Below, piece by piece: positions 45,690 through 57,090 of a DNA stretch of 64,000 nt. The translations under genes were made by a program, and so were the position numbers. The stretch is taken from positions 16,001 to 80,000 of the forward strand of contig JAMWET010000800.1 in the NCBI GenBank assembly GCA_024036415.1, in the 5' to 3' direction. The number at the start of each line of letters is the position of its first letter. Positions within the stretch are counted from its first letter, which is position 1. This DNA comes from Prochilodus magdalenae. Its lineage: Eukaryota; Chordata; Actinopteri; Characiformes; Prochilodontidae. Under the pieces are notes generated by a model, which did not search any database, was not told the origin of the DNA, and worked only from the letters and a program-made list of their open reading frames with translations.

Positions 45690-46860
45690 CACCATTCCTC
45701 ATAAACTATTCCGCAGGCGTTATTCCTCAAACACTTCACCACACTGACTATTCCACAGACGCTATTCTCCAGACAAGATTCCACATACAGAATTCCTCAG
45801 ACATTACTCCTTAGACACTATTTCACTGACAAGATTCCACAGACAGAATTCCTCAAACGTTATTTCTCAGACACTTTTCCAGACTTTATCCTTCAGATAC
45901 TATTCCAGAAATACTCCTCGTTATTCCACCAAATCTAATTCCACAAACACTGGATCCCTCACTTACTATTCCACAAAAGCTGTATCCCTCAGATACCATC
46001 TTCGAGATATACTATCCCATAATTACTGTTCTAGACAAAATTCCACAGAAAGCATGCCTAAACATTCCCAGATAATATTCAACAGCAAATGTGCAACAAG
46101 CACTATTACTCAGATTTCTTTTAAAATGTACTATTCCACATTCCACATCCACACACATTATTAAACAGACATTTTCCATGGATATATTTACCTTGATGTT
46201 ATTCCATGGAGAAAACTATAGGAACATTATTCCACAGGCAATATTTTACACAAATAATTTCACAAGCATTGTTCATTGTTCACTATTCCATAGCAGAATT
46301 CCCTGTGTATTATCCCACAAACATTATGACACAGACTTTATTCCACTGGCACTTTTTTCCCAAATTATTTCAAACATAATTCCAGGCTCACCTCTAAATA
46401 TGTAAACTAATCCCAGACACTATTCAACAGGCAAAATTCCATAGACACTGTTCTACGGACATTATTCCACACTCCACAGTTGCTATTCCAAGATGTCATT
46501 CCTCAGATGTTTGCTCTTCCATTGATGCTGTTCCATGGACATTATTCCACTTTTCCACAGTCGCTATTCCACAGAGATCCGGGCACTATTTCAAATACAT
46601 TACAGACATCATTCCTCACATTATTATGCAGATTCCATAGATGCATTTCACCAACATATTCCAGAGATGCCTGCTACTCCACAGACATTATTCCAGACAC
46701 CATTCCACACATTTCTTTCCAGATACTATTATATAGATGTTATTCCATAAACAGTTCCGGGGATATTGCTCTTGGCCCTATTTCAAACACTTAATTCCCC
46801 AGACACTTCTCTATACACACAGACGTTATTCCATAGCCGGAATTTCTTAGCCATAATTAC
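45690..46860. repeat. Degenerate ATTCCACAGAC repeats
   Basis: About 1.15 kb in which ATTCC(A/T)CAGAC and CACTATTCCA-like motifs recur every 15-25 bp with many substitutions and variable spacing (TATTCCACAGACATTATTCC and similar). It looks like an old tandem array that has decayed. Frames of up to 104 codons are not genes. Confidence 0.75.
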
Positions 46861-47515
46861 TATTCCCTACAGTCTGTGACTTTGTGCATGCCCCCTTTTC
46901 ATTTGAGCAGCTGACCCTGAAGAACTCTTAGGATGAGCCTCTGACCAGTGGAGATCAGATCGGGGTTAACAAGACCTAATGAAGAGGGAAGAGTGCTAGC
47001 ACGCTAGCGTCTTCTCCACATGTGTCCGTGTTAGCCTGATCCCCTCACAAATCAAATCTCCAGGCCGGCCTTGGCTGTGGATAATTGTGGACAGGCTCGC
47101 GATAAGCCTTTGTAATGGAACTCTGTCAATCAATTCACGCCACACGCCTCTTGTCTCTGGGGTGTTTGCTCAAACGGAATGGAAGAATTCGCCCGGTGAC
47201 ATTTGGGGCCTCGGATGCTCCGGCTTTTCCAGGGACTGTTTTCGCTTGATTTCATTATCTGGGGTAGAGTAAAAGCAAATTTGACTTATGAGAAGCAATT
47301 ATGCCACAGCTGACTGGCACTTTTGTGTGGCCGCGGTGGTGGTGAGGGCGCGCCTGGGCTTTGTTCCTCTGTTCCTGAGCTTTACTTTCAGCTTTCTGAT
47401 TTTGCTGACTGTAAGAGGCACAGCATCTCTCAGCTTCCAACCCGGATCCACAACTTATGGTATTAGAACCTCCAGAGAAATACACAGTAACCATGTACCA
47501 AAATAAGTCGTATCC
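46861..47515. other. Unique-looking DNA, possible conserved non-coding element
   Basis: A balanced, non-repetitive island between tandem arrays, with GCTGTGGATAATTGTGGACA, GATTTCATTATCTGGGGTAG and TGAGAAGCAATTATGCCACA. It has the feel of vertebrate conserved non-coding sequence, but only comparison with other genomes could show that. Confidence 0.3.
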
Positions 47516-47900
47516 TGTTTCTGATAAAGTGTCCAGTTAGTGGAAGCCGTAAGCTGGGTGTTTCTAATAAAGTGGCCAGTAAGTCGAAATACAAGGGTGG
47601 TGTTTCTAATAAAGTGGCCAGTTTGTGGAGGTACAAGGTAGGTGTTTCTAATAAAGTGGCCAGTAAGTGGAAGCATAAGCTGGGTGTTTCTAATAAAGTG
47701 GCCAGTGAGTGGAAGCACAAAGTTGGGTGTTTTTAATAAAATGGCCAGTTAGTGGAGGTACAAGGGTGGTGTTTCTAATAAAGTGGCCAGTTTGTGGAGG
47801 TACATTGTTGGTGTTTCTAATAAAGTGGCCAGTGAGTGGAAGTACATTGTTGGTGTTTCTAATAAAGTGGCCAGTGAGTGGAGGTACAAGGGTGGTAAAG
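47516..47900 (-). repeat. 42-bp minisatellite, array 2, regular part
   Basis: Nine units with core TTTCTAATAAAGTGGCCAGT. Spacing is 42 bp at 47565, 47607, 47649 and 47691. On the minus strand it equals array 1 at 39615 (CACTGGCCACTTTATTAGAA). Confidence 0.95.
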
Positions 47901-48545
47901 ACGTGGTGTTTCGAATTAAACTTGGCCAATTTGTAGGACAGGTAACATCTAGATAAGGTAGCGAGATAGTTTTCTATAAAGATGGGCTCTAGTGGCGTAG
48001 GAGACACTCATAACACATTGTTGGGCATCCAAACGTGGTACTACTCTAAGTTGCCTCATAGTGAGTGGAAGTAGCACAAAGATTGGCGTGTTATGTTCTA
48101 TAAAAGTGGACCAGATTAAAGTGGAGTAGTACAAGGGGGGTGTTTCTACTATCTAAAGTGGACCTAATGAGTTGGAAGTGCACAAAGTTGGGGTGTTTTC
48201 TAGCATAAAGTGGCTTTAGGTGGCAAAAGTAACAGTGAAGGTGTTTTTTCTTCTATAAAGTGGCCAGTGAAGTGGAAGTATCAGGGTGCGGGTGTCTTCT
48301 TAATACACTAGTGCCTAAGATGACGCTGATGATAGTACTCTTTGTTGGTGTCTGTTTTATCATCAATTAAGTGGATTGGTGCCAGGTATGGTTTGTAGGT
48401 ATCGACAGTGTGGTGGTATGTTTCTAATAAACAGGTGGCACAGTGAGGGATAGGCCCAAGTACAGGGGAAAGTGTGGTTATGCTAAGTAAACTAGTGGCC
48501 CAGTGAATGGAATTCATTGACTGGGTAGGTTCTAATAAGGTAGTG
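47901..48545 (-). repeat. 42-bp minisatellite, array 2, irregular part
   Basis: The same motifs continue (ATAAAGTGG, GGCCAGTG, GTGTTTC) but are interrupted by short insertions and substitutions in nearly every unit, for example GTTCTATAAAAGTGGACCAG. The change from clean to noisy is abrupt at about 47900. It may be sequencing error in an unpolished segment rather than biology. Confidence 0.75.
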
Positions 48546-48689
48546 GGATCTCTCAATGATGGCTATGATCAAAAATGCAAAGGGTATGTGTGTCATAACT
48601 GCTACACAAGTGAACCCGTGTGATACATGTCCTCGAGACAAAGGAGAGAGGGGGTTCGAAGTGCACCTACTTTAATTGGAAACACTCGA
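48546..48689. other. Spacer between converging arrays
   Basis: No motif recognised; lies at the turn between minus- and plus-oriented 42-bp arrays. Confidence 0.4.
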
Positions 48690-49112
48690 TGCCCTAGCTA
48701 CTTATCCACTCAGTGGCAATTTATTGGAAACCCCTGCCCTGTATTTCCACTCAAGGTGGCCACTTTATAGAGACATCGAACCATACCCTGACTCTTTGTC
48801 CACTCAGTGGCCACTTTAAGTTGGCACAAACAGCCTGCCCTGTATTTCCACTCAGTGGCCACTGGATTGTTACAGAAACACACACATACACCTGTATTTC
48901 CACTCGAAGATGGCGCACATTTATGGAAACACACATGTGCCCGTGATATTGTAGATCCACTACAAGAAAAAGAGAGGAACCTGGGCCACGGTTTACTGTG
49001 GTAAGCATCTCCTAACCCTACTTATTTCCACTCGGGATGAAAGTACGTAAATGTCTCAACTTTATTGGAAACACCTGCCCTGTATTTCCACTCAGTGGCC
49101 ACTTTATTAGAT
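48690..49112 (+). repeat. 42-bp minisatellite, array 3 (opposite to array 2)
   Basis: Units with CACTCAGTGGCCACTTTA, TTGGAAACACCTGCCCTGTA and GTATTTCCACTCAGTGGCCA. The orientation is that of array 1. Spacing is irregular, with insertions, but the last two units (49066-49112) are clean. Confidence 0.85.
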
Positions 49113-50149
49113 ACACCTAATCTATGACTTACATAGAAGTGTGATTACAGGCTGTAGGTCACCTGTCCTCTGCTGTATAGTTTACAGCCGGTGTCTGACC
49201 ACAGGACCTATTTGCTGTCTCTGTCTCATGGAAAAGTACTTCAGTTTGGTGCAGGCAGATGATGGGGCTTGACAATGGACTGTGTTAGCCGTTTTTGCTT
49301 TTGCATCATATAGTAACGATACTCCAGAATGTGACATCCGGTTATGAGACGAGACCCAAAGACTTGAGTAACTGAGTCTCTTATGATCGGTAGTATCTTT
49401 GATGATCCACTGGCCTCGATTCTATCTCACCAACCGTTACATCAGTTAAGATTGGGAATTGAGCGTCTGGATGTCTCTCGTTAGTTGGTTGGTGATGTGA
49501 CACCAGATATGCCTCACCAGGTGTTAATCTCATTTGTTGGACGACTGTACTGTGGCCTCGGTGCCCGTGCCGACGATAGACGGAAGGTTTAGGTTACAGC
49601 TCAAAGGTGGAATTATAGACGGGAAAGGGGGATTTGTGAACAAAGTATAGACAAGATAGAGGATGTCAGGTGTAAGTAGGTAGTTGCTTTTACTCTCAGA
49701 TAGAAGAATGGTCGTGGGTTGATGGGGGGTTTATTTATCATGTTAATTAAAACCGTTTATTCTTGTATATATTGGAAACTTCACTAGGTCAAAGCATTGA
49801 CTTACTAAGTCTCTCTAGCGTATATTCTTTATGGACGTCATCAGAGGGGGGTAGAAAATTCACTTAGTGCTTGTGCTCCTTTAATATTCCCACATTAATG
49901 AGCTGTGTGGGCACAGACACGGTGTAGCAGTGTACATACACACCCCCACTGCAACTTCAACTACTGTCAGGGGTTTCAGGTGATCCAACACTTGAGACAT
50001 GTAAGGAGAGAGAGGAGAGAAAAGCCATGAGACAGAGTCAACTCTCCACTCTGCAGCACCACACGATAATACAGAGGACAACATTCCAGCGATGCAGTAA
50101 TGGTTTCCTCCCCGACCATTGCTTTTCCATATTACGTATCTAGTTATGT
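49113..50149. other. Unassigned sequence in the irregular segment
   Basis: No recognised element. Lies between two repeats that both look insertion-rich, so base-level accuracy is doubtful. Confidence 0.35.
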
Positions 50150-50810
50150 CAGAACATACCATCGGCAGACGCTGCACCACGTTAGGATATATTACATAGG
50201 ACTAACACTGACACACATACCGTTATCTCAACTGAACTGGTCTACTTAAACAAGCCACGTCACCGTCACCAAAGACTGCAGTGGGTTAGTCCCTTCTATC
50301 ACAGATCTAGTCCATTAGGTGTTACCTCATAATAGGCAGTCTGAGGTTCGTCATTCGTGACTAGAGATCTCACTATATAATTACTATAAACACCGCTTTA
50401 TCTTGTTGAGACGGCCCAACGAATCCAGTCGGTGTGGAGGCAAACCAGCGGTTGGGTCAGCGACCATAGAGGTATGAAACCGCTGTTATCACAGCGTCCA
50501 AGGAGTTGGAAGACGTCTCTATACGTGCTCCCCAATTCCACCTCGCCCATTACCCCATAATGCCAGTGCAACCGTCTGCAGGAATACTTTTGTGTTGCAT
50601 GATTTTCAAGCTGCATGGGATGGATTATCACAAGGACTACCATCCAGGAACCTCTAAACAGCTCCATACCGAGACGTCTGCGTGTTGGGGGGGGTTAAAG
50701 CAAAACACGCTCCCGACGACCATACTGGGAGAGAAGACTTCTGTAGGTTGTAGGCTACAATATATTGTCGATCATAATCATTCTAAATTTTAGTCATCAG
50801 ACCAAGCCGA
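50150..50810 (+). mobile_element. Internally deleted Tc1/mariner derivative, copy C (irregular)
   Basis: Recognisable by CACGTCACCGTCACCAAAGA, GCCCAACGAATCC, AAGCTGCATGGGATGGATTA and CTCCATACCGAGACGTCTG, in the order of copies A, B and D, with the same central deletion. The distance from CACGTCACCG to CTCCATACC is 406 bp against 288 (A), 297 (B) and 297 (D). The excess is spread over many small insertions. Either a much older copy or raw-read error. Confidence 0.75.
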
Positions 50811-53279
50811 TATTTATTGATCCTTGGTCTACCTTTGATCTTCCTTCCCACACCCCCGTCGAACTCAACCAAGTACTAAGCTTACCTCTTCTGGGTTGCA
50901 GCGCCCACTTCCTTTAGTAATGATGAGTGTGTAGAGTCTGTTGTGTGTTTATGTGGTTTTATTTGGCATCGCATCTTTATAAAGATCTACTCATGTTTTT
51001 GAGATCCATTGAATCGCTATCTAGAAGGGAGCATGAGTCATGGCCGTTAGCATGCCTCGAGTTGTATGTAGAAGACAACTCATCAAATAGAAGCTTTTAG
51101 GCGGTAAGCTTGTCGGTAGTGTACAAAGGAGCGCTTAGAAAGACAATCTAGCCGCAAAGCTACCGGTGCTCTCTAATCTACGGAAAGTACGTGAGCACTC
51201 TAAGGACAGCTTTTTCCATAGAGGGCCTTGGGCAGTTATTAGAGCACGTGGAAGGTAATGGCTGTGGCTAGTCAAGTTAAGAGGAATAGAGCCCAAACGA
51301 CTACATGTTAGACGAGTAAACAGCCACAATGAGCGGGTGAGATATTGGAGACACGCTTCGAGTCAGTTATTCTCCCATCTCCACCCCAGCCAAGACCAGC
51401 GGGGGCGTAGGTGGCGACATGATCTGGCCATTCCGATGCATGTGCCATGTGAGCAGGTCCTTCCTTCCGACGTTCAGCGGGAGCCAGTAAGCAGCCGAAC
51501 TGCTCAACATGTGGGACTAGAAACGGGAGCCACAATATAGCGCACACAGTGAATGCACATACCCTGAGGCCGAGCCCTGGCCTCGTCGGAACTCAATAAA
51601 CGCGGCAACACCGTGCAGCCACCCCTTATAACAAAGTTAACCAAAGGATCCTTTAACATTTATGTGTATATCCCATTAGCATTCGGACCTCTCAAGATGT
51701 AGACCCTCTATGGTAGGGAGTGATCCGCAGCCCCATCCGTTATGCAAATGCCGGGGTTTCTAGCAAGTCCGAGAATGGATTGTGGCCTAGGCTGAAACTG
51801 CAACATGGGTGGCCGTATTAATTAGCTAATTTTCACGGCACATGGGCGTGTTCCACGTTGTCTCTGAAGGCCATGTGTCACTACCCAGGCTACTTCACCC
51901 CCCTGCGCGATCCCCTGTCGAAGGCTACAAATCCTCGGCTGTCATTACCTCATCTGGTAACGTGTGCTGTGAGCATGAACTATTCGATCTATCCGAGTTC
52001 AGGTGAGCCATGGGAACGGGCAGTCTACTGAAACTCTCATCACGTGCTGATAGAGGAACAGGGGGGCACTTTAGCAAACACACGGTAACGGATCTTAAAG
52101 AGAGGCAGAGGAATACAAACGGACACGATGCAGCAGGCGGCATGGGAGCCAGCGTGCGCGAACCTTAGACTCATTACGAAACGTGGCTGCTACCACCTCA
52201 GGGACTGACGGCTCCGGACAGAACCGGCCCTCTGGCATGCACAGACCTCTGACGGGACACTCTCGTACAGGTAGTTCGGTCGTTACTCTTAGGCAAATCT
52301 ATGTGGAGTGAGGGTTGATGAACACCCTGGCAACAAGTGTGCTCAGTGGGCAAGTGTCCGGGCCCTATAATTGTGACACATGTCGGGTGGTACATCTTAA
52401 TCGGATAGGTACTATATCGTATACGTGGATGTCTGGGCTGAGCAGCTCCCGGAAGATTGTAAGGTCAACCTTTGATGGTACCTAGTGGATACTCCTTGTG
52501 ATCCCACCCCGACGTGACGGTATGCCAAGAAGATCTCTAGTGAGTGATTCTCAGGAGTGTGGCGCAGTTTATCAGTACCTACATAGTTACTCATCAATAG
52601 CGACAACGCATTTGACTGTTGTTTGTTCCTACTCGGTCATGGGCATGAATATCCTACTCTCTACTCATCAGCCCATCCGGAGGGATACGTTCCCTCCCAA
52701 TTACATTGCGAAACTCCTCTCGTGCAGGAGGCCACCCTGCCTGCTGGTCAAGCGTCTCTGGTCATTTCAAGCTGGATTTACTGCACCTCGCTCCTGGCTG
52801 GGTCTTCCTCTAGTTGCCGTCGGACGTAGTTGAGGCCCTCGCATGGGTACAAACTGGTCTCTAAGTTATACGCACGTTTCTCATAGTCTCGCTCATCTTT
52901 AATCGTTAGTCTCAAAGTTTCACAGGTGTATAGGGAGAGAGGGCCGATCAGGATTTCGCATTTCAACCTGGCAATTTCTGCTGTCCACTGCTTAAACTTC
53001 CTGCGTAGCGCGTCAAGAAAACCAAATCTACAACAAATAGTAGCTTCATCCTGTAAGGCACTAGCGCAATTGGGCTGCAAGGCCTGATTCCACATGTTCA
53101 AAACTCTGCAATGCCATTAACAAAGCCAATCTGTAACCAGTGCCCTTTCCCCTATCTTCATGGACCAATGGTGAAAGAGGTCGAGCTGTACTCACATGTC
53201 GTCTTACAAGCATCTTCTTCGTCTTTGTTTTCATAATTAAATCAAAATTGCTTTTAAGCTCCAGCGCATTTCACGGGGT
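50811..53279. other. Unassigned sequence in the irregular segment
   Basis: No gene, RNA or named repeat recognised over 2.5 kb. Frames are short (up to 111 codons) and on both strands. If the segment is unpolished, real frames or repeats could be hidden by indels. Confidence 0.35.
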
Positions 53280-53380
53280 CTTTCGTATATTCTCGCCTCC
53301 TCCCTCTCTCTCTCTCTCTTCTCTCTTTCTCTCTCTCATCTCTCACTCTTCTCTCTCTCTTTTTTTCTCTCTCTTTTCTT

Positions 53381-53411
<31 letters not shown>

Positions 53412-53878
53412 ACTCTCCTACTCTCTGCCTCACTCTCGTCTCACCTCTTTCGCTCTCTCGTTCTCTCTCGTCTCTCTGTCTCTCTTCAGTCACCGCTCTC
53501 ACTTTCTCTCTCTCTCTCTCGCTCTCATCACTCTTCTCTCGTCTCTTATTCTCTCTCATCGTTCGTTCCTCACTCTCGATCTCCACATCTCTCTCCTCGC
53601 ATCATTGTTCTCATCTCTCATCTCTCATAAAATTCACCGTTCATTTCTCTCTTCTGTCATGTCTTCTTCTCTCTCTAGTGCGCCTCCCTCCTCTCTCTCT
53701 CTCTCTTCTCTCACTCTCTCTCTGTCTCTCTCTATCCGTCTCACTTTCTCTCTTCTCTCTCTCTCCAACTCTCTCTCTTTTCTCTCTCTCACTCTCTCTC
53801 TCTCTTTTCTCTCTCTCTCTTCTCTCTCTCTCTATGTCTCCCACTCTCTTCCCCCCCCCCCTCTATCTCTCTCTCTCG
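53280..53878. repeat. CT-rich microsatellite tract, 0.6 kb
   Basis: (CT)n with scattered T, G and CA interruptions, including a C run at about 53851-53860. The 319-codon plus-strand frame (S and L rich) and the 67-codon minus-strand R/E frame are artefacts. The purine strand is opposite to that of the 10.7-kb tract. Confidence 0.95.
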
Positions 53879-53879
53879 T

Positions 53880-53989
53880 CATTGACCTGCTCTGCTCAGT
53901 CTGTGCTGTTTTAAAACCGGACACAAAAGTTCATTGCAATCGTACATTGACCTGCTCTGAGTCTGTGCTGTTTAAAAGGACACAAAATC
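53880..53989 (+). repeat. Imperfect direct repeat, possible assembly seam
   Basis: CATTGACCTGCTCTGCTCAG at 53880 and CATTGACCTGCTCTGAGTCT at 53945 begin two copies of the same 45-48-bp sequence, 65 bp apart. The first has extra bases (CTCAGTCTG against GAGTCTG, TTTTAAAACCGG against TTTAAAAGG). This fits a noisy and a clean version of one overlap. Confidence 0.75.
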
Positions 53990-54149
53990 AAAAGTATCCC
54001 GTGGCTGAAATGCAGGCAGGCTGGCGTTTCTGCCTGGATTGGATCCCCACTGAAACCGCACAAACACCACACAGCACACTTTCAGAGCACTCTCCCTGAT
54101 GCGTACGTATATTTGATTTTATGCCTTGCCAAAGCATGTATACCTATAA

Positions 54150-54795
54150 ATATAGACCATGGAAGTAACAGAGCGGGAACATGGAGTGCTGGAGTGCATA
54201 GCACATAAAATCTGCTGAAGTGCATATCGCATCACAGACTACAGAACTCCAAACCGGCTCTGGAGGCAACACCAGCACAAGAACTCTGCGCCAGGAGCTC
54301 CATGAAACGGGCCTCTGTGGCTGAGCGGCTCCACACAAGCCTTAGATCCCTAGGTGCTGGGCCAAGCATCCACTAGAGTGGTGTTAAGGTCCACCGCTGG
54401 ACTCTGGAGTGATGAATCACGCTTCAGTATCTGGCAGGCTGATGGAGGAATCTGGGTTTGGTGGATGAATACAGGAGAGCGCTCCCAGCTGGAATGCAGA
54501 GCGCCAGCAGTAAGGTTTGATGAAGGTGGGATAGTGGTCTTGGATTAGGGTTTGGGCTTGGACCCTTAGTTGCAGTGAAGGGTGGTGTTAATGCTTCGGC
54601 ACACAAAGACACTTAACACTGTTGTGTGCTTCTAGCTTTGTGCAGACGTTTGGGGAAGAACCTGTTCCTGTTCCAGCATGACCGTGTGTGTCCCTGTTCA
54701 CATAGCCAGCTCCAAAAAGACATGGGCTGAGGAGTTAGGTGTGAAGGGATTCCAGTGGAGTCCTAACCTCAGCCCCACTACACACCTTTGGGATT
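54150..54795 (+). mobile_element. Tc1/mariner-like transposase remnant
   Basis: The frame around 54400 reads LWSDESRFSIWQADGGIWVW, the first catalytic D region. Further on, across frameshifts, come LGPLVAVKGGVNASAHKD, LFQHD (second D region, near 54670), TWAEELGVKGFQW and a weak SPNLSPTTHLW (D to N, E to T against SPDLNPTEHLW). The key glutamate is therefore lost. Same clade as 37 kb and 42.2 kb (both minus). Followed closely by a second element. Confidence 0.78.
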
Positions 54796-54949
54796 TACAA
54801 GAATGTGGATGATGCGCCCTCCCATGTCACATGGGTACCCGAATGCTTGACAGCCAGCCACCACCACCTTTGTTTGCAGTGGCGTGGTAAACGAGCAGTC
54901 TGGACTCCTATGGACTGAAGTCGTATTGCCTTTAGCGTTCAATCCAGTT
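54796..54949. other. Junction between two Tc1 remnants
   Basis: Short unassigned stretch that separates two transposase remnants of different clades. Confidence 0.4.
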
Positions 54950-55530
54950 TGTGTTTGGGATCTTACGCTGATTGGCTTCAGGTATGGAGGCCTTGTGGAA
55001 AGTCCTTCAATCCTACCTTTGCTGTGGAGCCACACCCTGCCGCAGCTCCTGGTGTGATGATCTGGGGAGCCGTTGCATATGACAGTCGGTTACCTCTAGT
55101 TGTGATACGAGGGACACTAACAGCTCAGCAATACGTGCAGGACATCCTTCGGCCACATGTGTTCCCTATCATGGCAGGGCTTCCAATGGGCATTACTTGG
55201 TAGGATAATGGCTGCCCACACACGGCAAAGATTTCCCAGGAACGTCGGCAATCAAACCTTTATGGGACGAGCTGTGATGCCAGGTTTGGTGACCTATGAG
55301 TATGGAGGATCTACCAGCCCCAACATCTGTGGGCAAATGTGCCACTGGATTCCATACAGAATCTTTTAACCCATTGGTGCCCAGCTGTGTCTCATCTTGT
55401 ATCCAGGCTAGAGGCAAGTTTCCTGCCATTCCAGGAACTTCTTTTTTGGTGCTATATTGTTTTTGTTTTTTTGTCAGTGAGTATAGATAGAGGTATAATC
55501 ACCAGGTGTCCACATACTTTTGTCTTTTGT
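54950..55530 (+). mobile_element. Second Tc1-like transposase remnant, C-terminal half
   Basis: The frame 54949-55203 contains VWRPCGKSFNPTFAVEPH, GVMIWGAVAYDSRLPLVVIR, TLTAQQYVQDILRPHVFPIM and AGLPMGITW. It ends in a stop where the usual FQQDNARPHTA begins (here DNGCPHTAK in the next stretch). The clade is that of the A-D derivatives rather than of the 54.2-kb element. Near 55505 lies GGTGTCCACATACTTTTG, a terminus belonging to the other clade, so the two elements are probably nested. Confidence 0.78.
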
Positions 55531-55540
55531 CTGTGAGCTG

Positions 55541-56520
55541 CACAGCGGTAGTAAGTAGTAGTACCAAGATGGTGGAGTGTATAGATGACCTGCGGGTGTT
55601 TGTGCTGTTATTCCAGATGTTGGTTTATATCCAGAAAGCAGCACAGATCAACTACTGGAAATCAGAAGACGTAGAAGAGGTTCTCCAGCAGACCACTGGG
55701 TGTCACCATTCTTGCCTTATCTTTTCTCAACAACCAAGAAGTGTCATGGCGGTTCTTGCTGAATAAACTACTATCTTTGGTTCTAGCTGGGAATGAATGT
55801 TTTGCATTCCGAATTTATTTGGTGGAAATTTGTATGCAGATGGCTAGGTGGAAAATGGCTCCCGGCGACCATGAATAAGAAATAATGAAAGGAACCAAGA
55901 CTCAAAAAGAAAATATCCTTAAGAGCATGAAGAAGCACTACCAGGAACCAGGACTCAAAAAGAAGTGTTCCTTAAGAGAATGAGGAAGGACCAGTGAAAG
56001 GAACCAAGACTCAAAAGGATATAATCTATAAGAGCATGAAGAAGAACCACTGTGAGGAACCAAAACAAAATAAAAGAAGAAGGACTACTGACCACTGAGA
56101 GGAACCAGAACTCAAAAGAAAAGCTCCTTAAGAAAATGTGAAAGAACCTCTGAGGAAAACCAAGACTCCAAAAGAAACACTTCTTAAGAGTATGCAAAAG
56201 AACCAAGACTTAGAAGTGTTCCCTAGAAGTTTGAAGAAGGACTACTGACCACTGAGAGGAACCAGGACTCAAAAAGAAATGCTCTCTATGAGTATGTGGA
56301 AGAACCACAAACAGGAACCAAGACTCAAAAGAGTTGCTCCCTAAGAGCATGAAGAAGGACTACCGACCACAGAGAGAAACCAGGACTCAAAAGAAATGCT
56401 CTCTAAGAGTATGTGGAAGAACCTCTGAGAGAAAAAGACTAAAAAAAAAACTCTCCTTAAGAGGCTGAAGAACCGCTGAGGAACCAGGACTCGAAAAGAA
56501 ATGCTCCCTAAGCACAAATA
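55541..56520 (+). repeat. 55-57-bp repeat array 1 with its 5' flank
   Basis: The flank GAGCTGCACAGCGGTAGTAA followed by CAAGATGGTGGAG is similar to that at 57270. From about 55880 to 56520 about 11 diverged units contain GGAACCAAGACTCAAAA, CTCCCTAAGAGCATGAAGA and AAGAACCACTGAGAGGAACC. Frames are short. Confidence 0.88.
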
Positions 56521-56552
56521 GATGTGTCCACATACTTTTGGCCATATAGTGT
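56521..56552 (+). mobile_element. Terminus of a Tc1/mariner-like element
   Basis: GTGTCCACATACTTTTGGCC then ATATAGTGTA is the well-known right end of a fish Tc1 clade. An incomplete version stands at about 55505, on the other side of repeat array 1. The array may therefore have inserted into, or been copied with, the end of this element. Confidence 0.75.
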
Positions 56553-57038
56553 AAGAGTCACTGCTGTCTCTTACAGCCCAGACTCAGTTTCATTTATAGC
56601 TAGTAAACAGAGACATGCAAGCGTGTAAGTGAGTTAGACTGCCTCGGAACCCGGCACTGACTTAATCTCCTTCATTAAGAGAAGACCAAACTCTGAAACG
56701 AGTGCAAAACGGAGCCGCTCACTATCACAACCCACATCACCGGAGCTGAGCCTCGTGAGAAGGTCCTTGAAGCAGTTAGGCAGATGGACGTAATGAGCGT
56801 GTGCAGGGCTAGACGGAGCCGGGGCTGGAGAACACTGTTTAAATTATGAAAGGCTGAGCGTCTGCATTAAGGCCGCGCTGCAAATAGCTTCAGACCGCTG
56901 TCACTGACAGTTTCCTCCATACACACCTCCAGCTGCTCCCTCTGTCCTACTCCCTCACGCTCTCTGATTAGCACGGAGAAGAGAGCTACGCCATGTTGGC
57001 AAAGCTTGGATATGCGTATCTCTCACAGTCGATGTGAG

Positions 57039-57090
<52 letters not shown>

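Noticed and set aside
53140..54099. 319-codon frame spanning a CT tract
   Set aside because: Serine/leucine-rich translation of (CT)n, in a segment of doubtful sequence quality.
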